A DNA stretch of 10,963 nucleotides from contig CABSDO010000072.1 in assembly GCA_902476475.1 (NCBI GenBank), positions 1 to 10,963 of the forward strand. The letters are read 5' to 3'. This DNA is from an uncultured Collinsella sp. Its GTDB lineage: Bacteria > Actinomycetota > Coriobacteriia > Coriobacteriales > Coriobacteriaceae. The notes below the pieces were generated by a model. The model saw only the letters and a program-made list of their open reading frames with translations, had not been told where the DNA came from and did not search any database. Below are positions 4,955 through 10,963 of this stretch, in pieces. Both the position numbers and the translations under genes were made by a program. Every line of letters begins with the position of its first letter. Position 1 is the stretch's first letter.

Positions 4955-7555
4955 GTGGGCGACTGCACCGTCACCATTCCGCCTCCCAACGTGACCGGCA
5001 AGCTCCACATGGGTCACGCCACCGACGACTCCATCCAGGACGCCATCATCCGTATGGCCCGCATGCGCGGCAAGTCCACACGCTGGGTGCTGGGCACCGA
5101 CCACGCCGGTATCGCCACGCAGACCAAGGTCGACAAGAAGCTTAAAGAGGAGGGCATCAGCCGCCTGGAGATTGGTCGCGACAAGTTTGTCGACGCCTGC
5201 TGGGACTGGACCCATGAGTACGGCGGCATCATCGTCGAGCAGATCAAGCGCATGGGCTGCTCCGTCGACTTCGATAACGAGCGTTTCACCATGGACGAGG
5301 ACTATGCCCAGGCCGTGCGCAAGGTCTTCTGCGACTGGTACCACGACGGCCTGATCTATCGCGGCAAGCGCATCGTCAACTGGTGCCCCAACTGCACTAC
5401 CGCTATCTCGGACGACGAGGCCGAGTACAAGGACGAGAAGGGCCACCTGTGGCACCTGCGCTATCCGCTGACCGAGCCGGTCAACGGCCAGGACTACATC
5501 GTCGTCGCCACCACGCGTCCCGAGACCATGCTCGGCGACACGGGCGTCGCCGTCTCCCCGAAGGACCCCGAGAAGGCCGCCTTTGTGGGTAAGACCGTCA
5601 AGCTCCCCATCGTCGACCGCGAGATCCCCATCTTTGAGGATTGGCATGTCGACGCCAACTTTGGTTCCGGCTTTGTCAAGGTTACCCCGGCCCATGACCC
5701 CAACGACTACGCCATGGGTCAGGCCCACGACCTGCCGCAGATCAACATCTTCGACGAGCATGCGGTGGTCGTCGAGGGTTACGGCGAGTTTACCGGCATG
5801 AACCGCGACGAGTGCCGCGAGGCCGTCATCAAGTGGTTTGAGGAGCACGACCTACTCGATCACGTCGACGAACTCGATCACTCCGTCATGCACTGCTACC
5901 GTTGCGACGCCGCGCTGGAGCCGTGGCTTTCCGAGCAGTGGTTTGTGGCCGTCGATAAGCTCAAGGGGCCGGCGCTCGACGCCGTCAACTCCGGCAAGGT
6001 CACCTTCCATCCCGCGCGCTGGACGCAGACCTACACCACCTGGATGGAGAACCTCAAGGACTGGTGCATCAGCCGCCAGCTGTGGTGGGGCCACCGCATC
6101 CCCGTGTTCTACTGCGAGGACTGCGGCTGGGAGGACGCTCTGACCGAGGACACCGACGTGTGCCCCAAGTGCGGCGGCCATCACGTGCATCAGGACGAGA
6201 ACGTGCTGGACACCTGGTTCAGCTCGCAGCTGTGGACCTTTGCCACGCAGGGCTGGCCGCAAAAGCCGGAGCTGCTCGAGGGTCATCACCCCACGACGGC
6301 GCTCGTCACCGCGCGCGACATCATCGCGCTGTGGGTCGCCCGCATGGTCATGAGCTCGCTGTACTTCCTGGACGAGGTGCCGTTTAAGGACGTCGTCATC
6401 TACCCGACGATCCTGGCCAAGGACGGCAGCCGCATGTCCAAGTCCAAGGGCAACGGCGTTGACCCCATGGATCTCATTGGCATGTACGGCGCCGACGCCA
6501 TGCGCTTCAACCTGCTCACGCTGTGCACCAACAACCAGGACGTCAAGTTCGACGCGAACATCGACAAGAAGACCAAGAAGCTCATCGACAGCCCGCGCAC
6601 CGAGCAGGCCAAGTCGTTTGTGACCAAGATCTGGAACGCCAGCCGCTTCCTGCTCATGAACATGGAGGGCTACACGCCCGGCGAACCCGTCGTGGAGACG
6701 CCGGCGGACGCCTGGATGTTCAGCCGCTTGGCAAAGGCCGTGAAGATGGTCACCGAGGGTATCGAGAAGTACACCTTTGGCGACATGGCCCGCGGCGTGC
6801 AGCAGTTCTTCTGGAACGAGGTCTGCGACTGGTACGTCGAGGTCACCAAGGCCCGCCTGAAGGGCGAGGGCCGTCTGCAGGCGCAGCGCAACCTGATCTT
6901 TGTGCTCGATACCTCCATTCGCCTGATGCATCCGCTCATGCCGTTTGTCACCGAGGAGATCTGGGACAACATGCCGGCGAGCGTGCTCGACCTGGACGCC
7001 GAGGGCAACGTGGACCGCGCCGAGGCGCTCATGATCGCCAAGTGGCCGGAGCCCGCCGACTACGTCAAGTACGTCGATGAGCCCGCCGAGCGCGCATTTG
7101 AGCTGTGCCGCACCGTCGTGTCTGCCGCCCGCGCCACGCGTTCGCGTTATCGCTTGAGCCCCAAGGCCGAGCTCGACGTGGTCGTGCGCGCCGGTGCCGA
7201 GGACATCGAGAAGCTCGAGAGCCTGCGTTCGACGATTGAGCCGCTGGCCAACACCTCCTCGCTGGTCATGGGTACCGATGTCGAGAAACCGGCTGCGAGC
7301 ATTGCCGTGGTCGATAGCGGCGTCGAGGTCTTCGTGGTACTCGAGGGCAAGGTCGATCTTTCGGCCGAGAAGGCGCGCCTGGAGAAGGAGATCGCCGCGG
7401 CCCAGAAGGAGCTCGCTGGCTGCGAGAAGACGCTCGCCAACGAGGGCTTTGTGGCCAAGGCCGCGCCCGCGGTGGTGCAGAAGAAGAGGGACCGTGCAGC
7501 TGAGCTCAAGGAGATCCTGGCGGCGCTGACTGCTCAGGTTGCTGACTTTTCGTAA
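4955..7555 (+). CDS. valS: Valine--tRNA ligase, main reading frame (5' end frameshifted)
   Basis: Class I aminoacyl-tRNA synthetase that charges tRNA-Val and hydrolyses mischarged threonyl-tRNA. Numbered from GTG 4955: PPPNVTG then HMGH (18-21, HIGH motif); CP1 editing domain with TTRPETMLGDTG; Cys pairs in CPNC and in CEDC/CPKC; RMSKS (493-497, KMSKS motif); anticodon-binding helices; and a C-terminal coiled-coil arm rich in Lys/Glu/Ala. The frame is intact for 866 codons. Restoring the missing bases would join it to ATG 4870 and give about 897 residues, a normal length. GTG 4955 is only the first possible start in this frame; GAGGG (4949-4953) is too close for a good ribosome site, though re-initiation after the TGA at 4948-4950 is conceivable. 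The gene is normally essential, so the lesion needs checking against a sequencing or assembly error. Confidence 0.93.
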   Translation: MGDCTVTIPPPNVTGKLHMGHATDDSIQDAIIRMARMRGKSTRWVLGTDHAGIATQTKVDKKLKEEGISRLEIGRDKFVDACWDWTHEYGGIIVEQIKRMGCSVDFDNERFTMDEDYAQAVRKVFCDWYHDGLIYRGKRIVNWCPNCTTAISDDEAEYKDEKGHLWHLRYPLTEPVNGQDYIVVATTRPETMLGDTGVAVSPKDPEKAAFVGKTVKLPIVDREIPIFEDWHVDANFGSGFVKVTPAHDPNDYAMGQAHDLPQINIFDEHAVVVEGYGEFTGMNRDECREAVIKWFEEHDLLDHVDELDHSVMHCYRCDAALEPWLSEQWFVAVDKLKGPALDAVNSGKVTFHPARWTQTYTTWMENLKDWCISRQLWWGHRIPVFYCEDCGWEDALTEDTDVCPKCGGHHVHQDENVLDTWFSSQLWTFATQGWPQKPELLEGHHPTTALVTARDIIALWVARMVMSSLYFLDEVPFKDVVIYPTILAKDGSRMSKSKGNGVDPMDLIGMYGADAMRFNLLTLCTNNQDVKFDANIDKKTKKLIDSPRTEQAKSFVTKIWNASRFLLMNMEGYTPGEPVVETPADAWMFSRLAKAVKMVTEGIEKYTFGDMARGVQQFFWNEVCDWYVEVTKARLKGEGRLQAQRNLIFVLDTSIRLMHPLMPFVTEEIWDNMPASVLDLDAEGNVDRAEALMIAKWPEPADYVKYVDEPAERAFELCRTVVSAARATRSRYRLSPKAELDVVVRAGAEDIEKLESLRSTIEPLANTSSLVMGTDVEKPAASIAVVDSGVEVFVVLEGKVDLSAEKARLEKEIAAAQKELAGCEKTLANEGFVAKAAPAVVQKKRDRAAELKEILAALTAQVADFS

Positions 7556-7570
7556 GGTTTACTCGGGGGC

Positions 7571-7679
7571 GCGTCCCGATGCTTTGCTCTCCGCTGCGGA
7601 CAGTCCTGCGCAAGACGGACAGCACATTAAGTGCTGTCCTTTGCGTGCGGAACTTGCGGCGAGCAAAGCATCGGGCCGC
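7571..7679. repeat. Large imperfect inverted repeat (109 bases) downstream of valS
   Basis: CCCGATGCTTTGCTC (7575-7589) is perfectly complementary to GAGCAAAGCATCGGG (7661-7675), with GCG/CGC adding three outer pairs after one mismatch. Inside, CCGC (7591-7594) pairs with GCGG (7656-7659). Further in, GGACAGCAC (7617-7625) pairs with GTGCTGTCC (7631-7639) around ATTAA, flanked by CGCAA/TTGCG. The whole folds into one long hairpin with internal loops. No T tract follows, so it is not a standard terminator. It may be a miniature mobile element or a structured RNA. Confidence 0.75.
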
Positions 7680-7766
7680 TCCTAGTGCGGTTACGTGGTC
7701 GTTTGCAACTGGTTAGTTGGTGCCACTGGGTTGTGGCCTTGAGGTCGCTGCAAAGCGGTGTTTGGC

Positions 7767-7775
7767 TGATATTTT
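7767..7775 (+). promoter_or_regulatory. Likely extended -10 promoter of folC
   Basis: TGATATTTT fits TGnTAnnnT, like the elements ahead of tRNA-Leu and valS. The start point would be near 7782, about 53 bases before the folC start. No clear -35 is seen. Confidence 0.4.
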
Positions 7776-7781
7776 GAATGG

Positions 7782-7813
7782 GAGGGGCTCGTTGTCGATT
7801 CGGGCCTCTTTTT
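7782..7813 (+). terminator. Terminator-like hairpin in the folC leader
   Basis: GAGG-gg-CTCG (7782-7791) pairs with CGGGCCTC (7801-7808, one T-G pair) and is followed by TTTTT. The stem has a 2-base bulge and is modest. It lies just upstream of the folC ribosome binding site, so it could end valS read-through or act as a 5' leader hairpin. Confidence 0.4.
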
Positions 7814-7834
7814 ATGTTGAGGGGACTTTGGGTT

Positions 7835-9178
7835 ATGGCTAAGCGTTCTGGGTCGTATGTCGTTCCGTTCTCGTTTGAGTTGCTTTCGTTTGATGAGGCT
7901 GTTGGGCTGGCTGCTGATACGGGGCGGATTTCTGGGGATGCTGGTCCGCTGCTTGAGACGGTTGTCGATATGCTCGATGAGCTTGGACGTCCGGATGAGT
8001 ATTTCGATTGTATTCAGGTTGCCGGTACCAATGGCAAGACTTCGACCACGCGTTTTTCGGCTGCCATCCTTCGCGGCGAGGGGCTCAAGACCGCGCTGTA
8101 TACGTCGCCGCAGCTGGTGCGCTATCCCGAGCGCATGGAGGTTGACGGGCGCGTTGTGAGCGACGAGGCGTTTGCCCGTGGCGTTTCGGCAGCTGTCGAG
8201 GCGGGGCGCCGCGTGAATGCGCACCGTGTGGCGGCGGGGGAGTGCGCTTATACCATCACGCCGTTTGACCTGCTGACGGCTGCCGCACTTGTAGTGTTTG
8301 CCGAGGCTTGCGTGGACGTGGCCGTGCTTGAGGTCGGCATGGGCGGACGCTGGGATGCTACGAGTGCGACCGATCCTGTCGCCGTTGCCATTACGGGCAT
8401 TGGGCTCGATCACACACGTATTTTGGGCGACACGCTCGAGGCCATTGCGGGTGAGAAGGCTGCGGTTATCAAACCCGGGCGCTTGGTTGTTTTGGGCGAG
8501 GGCACACACGAGGCGAGCGTTCAGCGCGTGATGGATGCCCGTTGCCGCGAGTGCGGCATAGTGCCGCTGGTGGTGAACCATGCCACGACCAAGGTGCCGG
8601 CGCATGTGGGCGACACGGTTGAGTTCAGCTGCACCACGCCGCGTGCGATCTATACGTCGAGCATGGTCAAGCCGGCCTATCAGCCGCAGAATGCCGCGTG
8701 CGCGATTATGCTTTGCGAGGGGTATTTGGGTCGCGAACTCGATCATGACAAGCTCGATGCGTCGTTTATGGGCTGCCCCACGCCGGGCCGCTTTGATGTA
8801 CTGGGAACTGATCCGCTCAAGCTGATCGACGCCTGCCATAACCCTCAGAGCTGCGAGAACTTTGTGAGCGCGCTGAACGAGATCGATTCGTGCGTGGAGA
8901 ATCGCCCCACGCTGCTGTGTGCCGCGCTGGCCGATAAGGACGTGGCGGGTATCGTCGATGTGCTGATTCCGGCCTTCCCGCGCGTGGTTGTGACCAAGAC
9001 CGATTCCGATCGCGCCCTGCCGGCAGAGGAGCTCGCCGCCCTTGTTGATGCCGATAAGCTCACGGGCGTTTACCCCAGCGTATCCGAGGCCCTCGCTGCC
9101 TTCGATGCAGCCAACGAGCCCTTCGTAGCAGCCGGCACCATCACCCTAGCCGGCGAAGTAGCCGGCCTGCTGCGCTGA
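7835..9178 (+). CDS. folC: Bifunctional folylpolyglutamate synthase/dihydrofolate synthase family protein
   Basis: ATP-dependent Mur-ligase-fold enzyme that adds glutamate to folates (and, in bifunctional members, to dihydropteroate). Motifs from ATG 7835: P-loop GTNGKTST (64-71); TSPQLVRYPERM, the omega-type loop after the P-loop; EVGMGGRWDAT from Glu166, a Mg-binding region; GLDHTRILGDT with EKAAVIKPG; DACHNP (332-337; DGAHNP in many relatives) opening the C-terminal domain. ATG 7835 is preferred because GAGGGGA (7819-7825) lies 9 bases upstream and the resulting 447 residues fit the family. ATGs at 7778 and 7814 are in frame, but the first would place coding sequence over a promoter and hairpin. 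Codon use is less biased than in tig or clpX, notably in the first 50 codons, which are rich in T-ending codons. Mono- versus bifunctionality cannot be decided. Confidence 0.93.
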   Translation: MAKRSGSYVVPFSFELLSFDEAVGLAADTGRISGDAGPLLETVVDMLDELGRPDEYFDCIQVAGTNGKTSTTRFSAAILRGEGLKTALYTSPQLVRYPERMEVDGRVVSDEAFARGVSAAVEAGRRVNAHRVAAGECAYTITPFDLLTAAALVVFAEACVDVAVLEVGMGGRWDATSATDPVAVAITGIGLDHTRILGDTLEAIAGEKAAVIKPGRLVVLGEGTHEASVQRVMDARCRECGIVPLVVNHATTKVPAHVGDTVEFSCTTPRAIYTSSMVKPAYQPQNAACAIMLCEGYLGRELDHDKLDASFMGCPTPGRFDVLGTDPLKLIDACHNPQSCENFVSALNEIDSCVENRPTLLCAALADKDVAGIVDVLIPAFPRVVVTKTDSDRALPAEELAALVDADKLTGVYPSVSEALAAFDAANEPFVAAGTITLAGEVAGLLR

Positions 9179-9192
9179 CCCATCCCCTCAGC

Positions 9193-9259
9193 AGTTGCGG
9201 TGAAATGCGGACTGTTTTACAAGTTAGAAGCCTCAAACAGTCCGTATATCACCGCAACT
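9193..9259. repeat. Long hairpin downstream of folC
   Basis: AGTTGCGGTGA (9193-9203) pairs with TCACCGCAACT (9249-9259). Then, after a 4/4 step with partial pairing (AATG opposite TATA), CGGACTGTTT (9208-9217) pairs with AAACAGTCCG (9235-9244) around a 17-base loop. It begins 15 bases after the folC stop. It may stabilise the mRNA end or be a dispersed palindromic repeat; there is no T tract directly after it. Confidence 0.75.
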
Positions 9260-9260
9260 C

Positions 9261-9289
9261 AAAAGCAGCCAATTTGGGACGGGCTTTTT
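9261..9289 (+). terminator. Probable folC terminator
   Basis: AGCC (9267-9270) pairs with GGCT (9282-9285), or alternatively AAAAGC (9261-9266) with GCTTTT (9283-9288) plus CC/GG, and a run of T follows. The stem is short; the 67-base hairpin just upstream may add to termination. The segment from 9270 is also part of a motif repeated at 10669. Confidence 0.45.
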
Positions 9290-9318
9290 AGTTGCCCTGT
9301 GCCCCGAGTTGACTCGCT

Positions 9319-9480
9319 TGCCACGAAATGGGCCTATCTACTACGTTTTGGTGACTACCCTCGACCAGACGGAAAATCGTGAAATCAAAACCGCAGGTAG
9401 ACGGCTTGCTGGTTTTCAAAAAAGACCCGCATGGTCGACCCATGCGGGTTAAACGTAGTAGATGGCCCGTTTTCGTGGCA
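9319..9480. repeat. 162-base element with 30-base terminal inverted repeats and internal hairpins
   Basis: The left arm 9319-9348 begins TGCCACGAAA and ends TACTACGTTT; the right arm 9451-9480 is its reverse complement except at the central GGGCC block, where the two differ by a shifted base and a substitution. Between them lie a hairpin AAAACC/GGTTTT extended by GCA/TGC (9387-9416) and a perfect 10-bp hairpin (9425-9449). The arrangement resembles a miniature inverted-repeat element or a branched structured RNA. It has no coding capacity. Confidence 0.75.
9418..9449 (-). terminator. Minus-strand terminator of the M24 peptidase gene
   Basis: Read on the minus strand, ACCCGCATGG, GTCGA, CCATGCGGGT forms a perfect 10-bp hairpin, followed by C and six T (plus-strand A run 9418-9423). 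It lies 79 bases past the peptidase stop and is embedded in the 162-base inverted-repeat element. Confidence 0.8.
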
Positions 9481-9495
9481 CTGCGTTAACGGGAT

Positions 9496-9522
9496 GTGAC
9501 AAAGAGACTGTCCCTTTGTCAC
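9496..9522. repeat. REP-like 27-base palindrome
   Basis: GTGACAAAG (9496-9504) and CTTTGTCAC (9514-9522) are perfectly complementary, and the centre AGACTGTCC continues the symmetry (GAC/GTC). It ends 5 bases from the peptidase stop codon. Similar GTGACAAAG...GTCC...CTTTGTCAC palindromes are known around REP-associated transposases in many bacteria; that link is from recollection, and no transposase is present here. Confidence 0.65.
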
Positions 9523-9527
9523 GTTGG

Positions 9528-10616
9528 CTAGTCTAGACGGACCGGATCGTGGGGGTAGGCGTTGAGAATCTCGACGCCGTTCTCGGTCACCAGGGCCAGG
9601 TCCTCAATGCGGACACCGGTGCGGCCGGGGAGGTAGATGCCCGGTTCGATGGAGAATGTCATGCCTGGCTCTACGACTTGTTCGTTGACGAGCGAGACGT
9701 CGCCCGGCTCGTGGTCCTGCAGGCCGATCGAGTGACCCAGGCGATGCGTAAAGTACTGCCCATAGCCCGCATCCTCAATCACGTCGCGCGCGGCGCGGTC
9801 CAGGTCACACATGCGCACGCCCGGTGCGATGAGTGCTTCGGCGGCCTCGTTGGCGCGGCGCACGATATCGTAGATGCGCGCCGTCTCCTCGTCCGGCTCG
9901 CCCCAAAAGAACGTGCGCGTCATGTCCGAACAGTAGTTGCAGCGGCGTCCGCCAATGTCGAACAGCACCACGTCGCCGCGCTTGAGCACGGTGTCGTCGG
10001 GCTCGTGGTGCGGATCGCCGGCGTTGGCGCCAAAGCTCACGATTGGCGGAAAGCTAAAGCCCTCGCAGCCGTGCTTGCGATACAGACTAAGCATCTGGTC
10101 GGCAATTTCGCGCTCCGTCACGCCCTCGTGGACGAGCTTGATGGCGTCGGCCATCACGGCGTCGTTAGCGGTCGAGGACGCGCGCATCAGCTCCTGCTCG
10201 GCTGCATCCTTGTAGGTGCGCGCGGCGGTGACGGCAAAGTCGCCCAGGAAAAACTCGCTGGCGGCGTGGCGCTCCATGAGCGGCATCAAAAAGCCAGAGC
10301 GCATGACGGTGTCGATGCCAAGGGGCTTGGATGGATTGACTTCGCGTGCGATGGCGTCGGTCACGACGTCGGCATCGGTGTGATAGGCGATGCGGGCATT
10401 GTCATACTCGGGCAGCTGGTGCAGTGCGTTGACCAGGATCACCGGCTCGGCATCGCGTGTGAGCAGCACGCCACAAAAACGCTCGAACATATCGGCATAA
10501 AAGCCGGTCAGATAGTAGATCGACCACGGGTCATTCACAAGCAGCTGCGCGCCGGGGTGCTGAGCCTCGAGCGCATCGAGCACGCGCGCCACGCGCTGGT
10601 CATCGACATGTGCCAT
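9528..10616 (-). CDS. M24 family metallopeptidase (Xaa-Pro aminopeptidase/dipeptidase type)
   Basis: Cytoplasmic dimetal peptidase that likely removes residues N-terminal to proline or splits Xaa-Pro dipeptides. A creatinase-like N-terminal domain (about 1-130) precedes the pita-bread catalytic domain (about 137-355). All five metal ligands are visible: Asp220 in FDIGG, Asp231 in SDMTRTF, His295 in HRLGHSIGL, Glu324 in IEPGIY and Glu338 in VRIEDL. The 362 residues match short PepP/PepQ-like proteins of Gram-positive bacteria, and dipeptidase versus aminopeptidase activity cannot be assigned from sequence. The start at 10616 is backed by AAAGGA (plus-strand 10623-10628) 6 bases upstream. It converges on folC, has its own promoter and terminator, and is bracketed by related noncoding repeats. 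Confidence 0.93.
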   Translation of the reverse strand: MAHVDDQRVARVLDALEAQHPGAQLLVNDPWSIYYLTGFYADMFERFCGVLLTRDAEPVILVNALHQLPEYDNARIAYHTDADVVTDAIAREVNPSKPLGIDTVMRSGFLMPLMERHAASEFFLGDFAVTAARTYKDAAEQELMRASSTANDAVMADAIKLVHEGVTEREIADQMLSLYRKHGCEGFSFPPIVSFGANAGDPHHEPDDTVLKRGDVVLFDIGGRRCNYCSDMTRTFFWGEPDEETARIYDIVRRANEAAEALIAPGVRMCDLDRAARDVIEDAGYGQYFTHRLGHSIGLQDHEPGDVSLVNEQVVEPGMTFSIEPGIYLPGRTGVRIEDLALVTENGVEILNAYPHDPVRLD

Positions 10617-10643
10617 GAAACATCCTTTCGCTAGGGTGCCACC

Positions 10644-10671
10644 ATGGTATCCCCAATGCCAGGGTAGTCAA
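10644..10671 (-). promoter_or_regulatory. Sigma-70-type promoter of the M24 peptidase gene
   Basis: On the minus strand, TTGACT (10671-10666) and TACCAT (10649-10644) are separated by 16 bases, a 5/6 and 4/6 match to consensus. Transcription would start near 10637, about 20 bases ahead of the start codon. The -35 overlaps the edge of a motif repeated near 9270. Confidence 0.6.
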
Positions 10672-10709
10672 TTTGCGACGGGGCTATTTTAGCTGCGTAA
10701 AACTTGCGG

Positions 10710-10787
10710 AATGATTTTTCTGGGACGGGGATTAAATAATCATTGGGTGCCGAATGATTATTTAATCCCCGTCCCAGAAAAATCATT
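10710..10787. repeat. Perfect 35-bp inverted repeat with 8-base loop
   Basis: Arm 10710-10744 is exactly the reverse complement of arm 10753-10787, with GGGTGCCG between. Each arm itself starts AATGATT and ends AATCATT, so each is bounded by a small inverted repeat of its own, and each contains the GGGACGGGG/CCCCGTCCC block. Perfect symmetry at this length suggests a recently formed or actively maintained palindromic element, not a terminator. Confidence 0.9.
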
Positions 10788-10963
10788 TGAGCGAATGTTC
10801 GGGCAAAAGTAGTCATAAGAGGGCCGTTCCAAATGGGCTGGTTTCAAAAGTATGGCGGATTACGGGGCTGGACCTGTATTACTTGACCATGGGAAAAAAT
10901 CGCGAAATTAAAACCGACGCTCCTATAAGTTGTCAAGAGGCAGTTTGCGGGAGCGCTCTCTCC

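Larger units (their letters stand above)
9179..9527. other. Gene-free spacer between folC and the M24 peptidase gene
   Basis: The 349 bases between the convergent genes hold, in order: a 67-base hairpin, a T-rich terminator-like site, a 162-base inverted-repeat element with nested hairpins, and a 27-base REP-like palindrome abutting the peptidase stop. A 60-codon open frame at 9200-9382 runs through these palindromes, shows no Shine-Dalgarno and no recognisable protein, and is not called. Confidence 0.8.
10617..10963. other. Gene-free spacer upstream of the M24 peptidase
   Basis: These 347 bases are more AT-rich than the genes. They contain the peptidase promoter, a 30-base motif (10669-10698) related to one near 9270, a perfect 35-bp inverted repeat, and a conserved A-rich block (10885-10916) related to 9364-9393. 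CGCTCC/GGAGCG (10918-10923 with 10950-10955) can form a further hairpin near the window end. A 61-codon minus-strand open frame (10631-10816) runs through the palindrome and is not called. Confidence 0.75.

Noticed and set aside
9319..10963. CRISPR array or complete insertion sequence in the right-hand spacers
   Set aside because: The repeats are few, degenerate and unevenly spaced, and no transposase, integrase or Cas gene is present in the window.

Overview
The window looks like a chromosomal segment of a high-GC actinobacterium of the class Coriobacteriia, most likely Collinsella or a close relative. That is an inference from protein sequence style, strong GAC/GTC/AAG/GAG codon bias and the tig-clpP-clpX-valS-folC order; no database search was possible. 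Most of the window is housekeeping genes, and I found no undescribed multi-gene system. The points of interest are a broken reading frame at the start of valS and an unusually dense set of palindromic and repeated elements in the spacers after valS.

Layout: (1) 3-848, C-terminal part of a molybdopterin-binding xanthine dehydrogenase family subunit, closed by a strong hairpin terminator (873-902). (2) 989-1072, tRNA-Leu(UAG) with its own extended -10 promoter. (3) 1164-4659, the protein quality-control block: trigger factor (tig), ClpP and ClpX. clpP and clpX are one base apart and must be co-transcribed; tig is separated from clpP by 160 bases that hold a hairpin. A 15-bp hairpin terminator ends the block at 4681-4720. 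(4) 4870-7555, valyl-tRNA synthetase. Its first 26 codons are out of frame with the remaining 866, as expected from loss of about 8 bases. The gene has a structured leader. (5) 7835-9178, folC, with its own likely promoter. (6) 9528-10616 on the minus strand, an M24 metallopeptidase (Xaa-Pro peptidase type) with a recognisable promoter and a minus-strand terminator.

How the genes relate: trigger factor folds nascent chains at the ribosome exit tunnel, while ClpX unfolds and feeds failed or tagged proteins to ClpP. ValS, tRNA-Leu and FolC (folate polyglutamylation) are translation and one-carbon housekeeping, and the M24 peptidase recycles proline-containing peptides.

The spacers 7556-7834, 9179-9527 and 10617-10963 contain no convincing genes. 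They hold a 109-base imperfect hairpin, a 67-base hairpin, a 162-base element with 30-base terminal inverted repeats and nested hairpins, a REP-like palindrome, and a perfect 35-bp inverted repeat with an 8-base loop. Two degenerate sequence blocks occur in the same order and orientation on both sides of the M24 peptidase gene, which suggests a dispersed repeat family.
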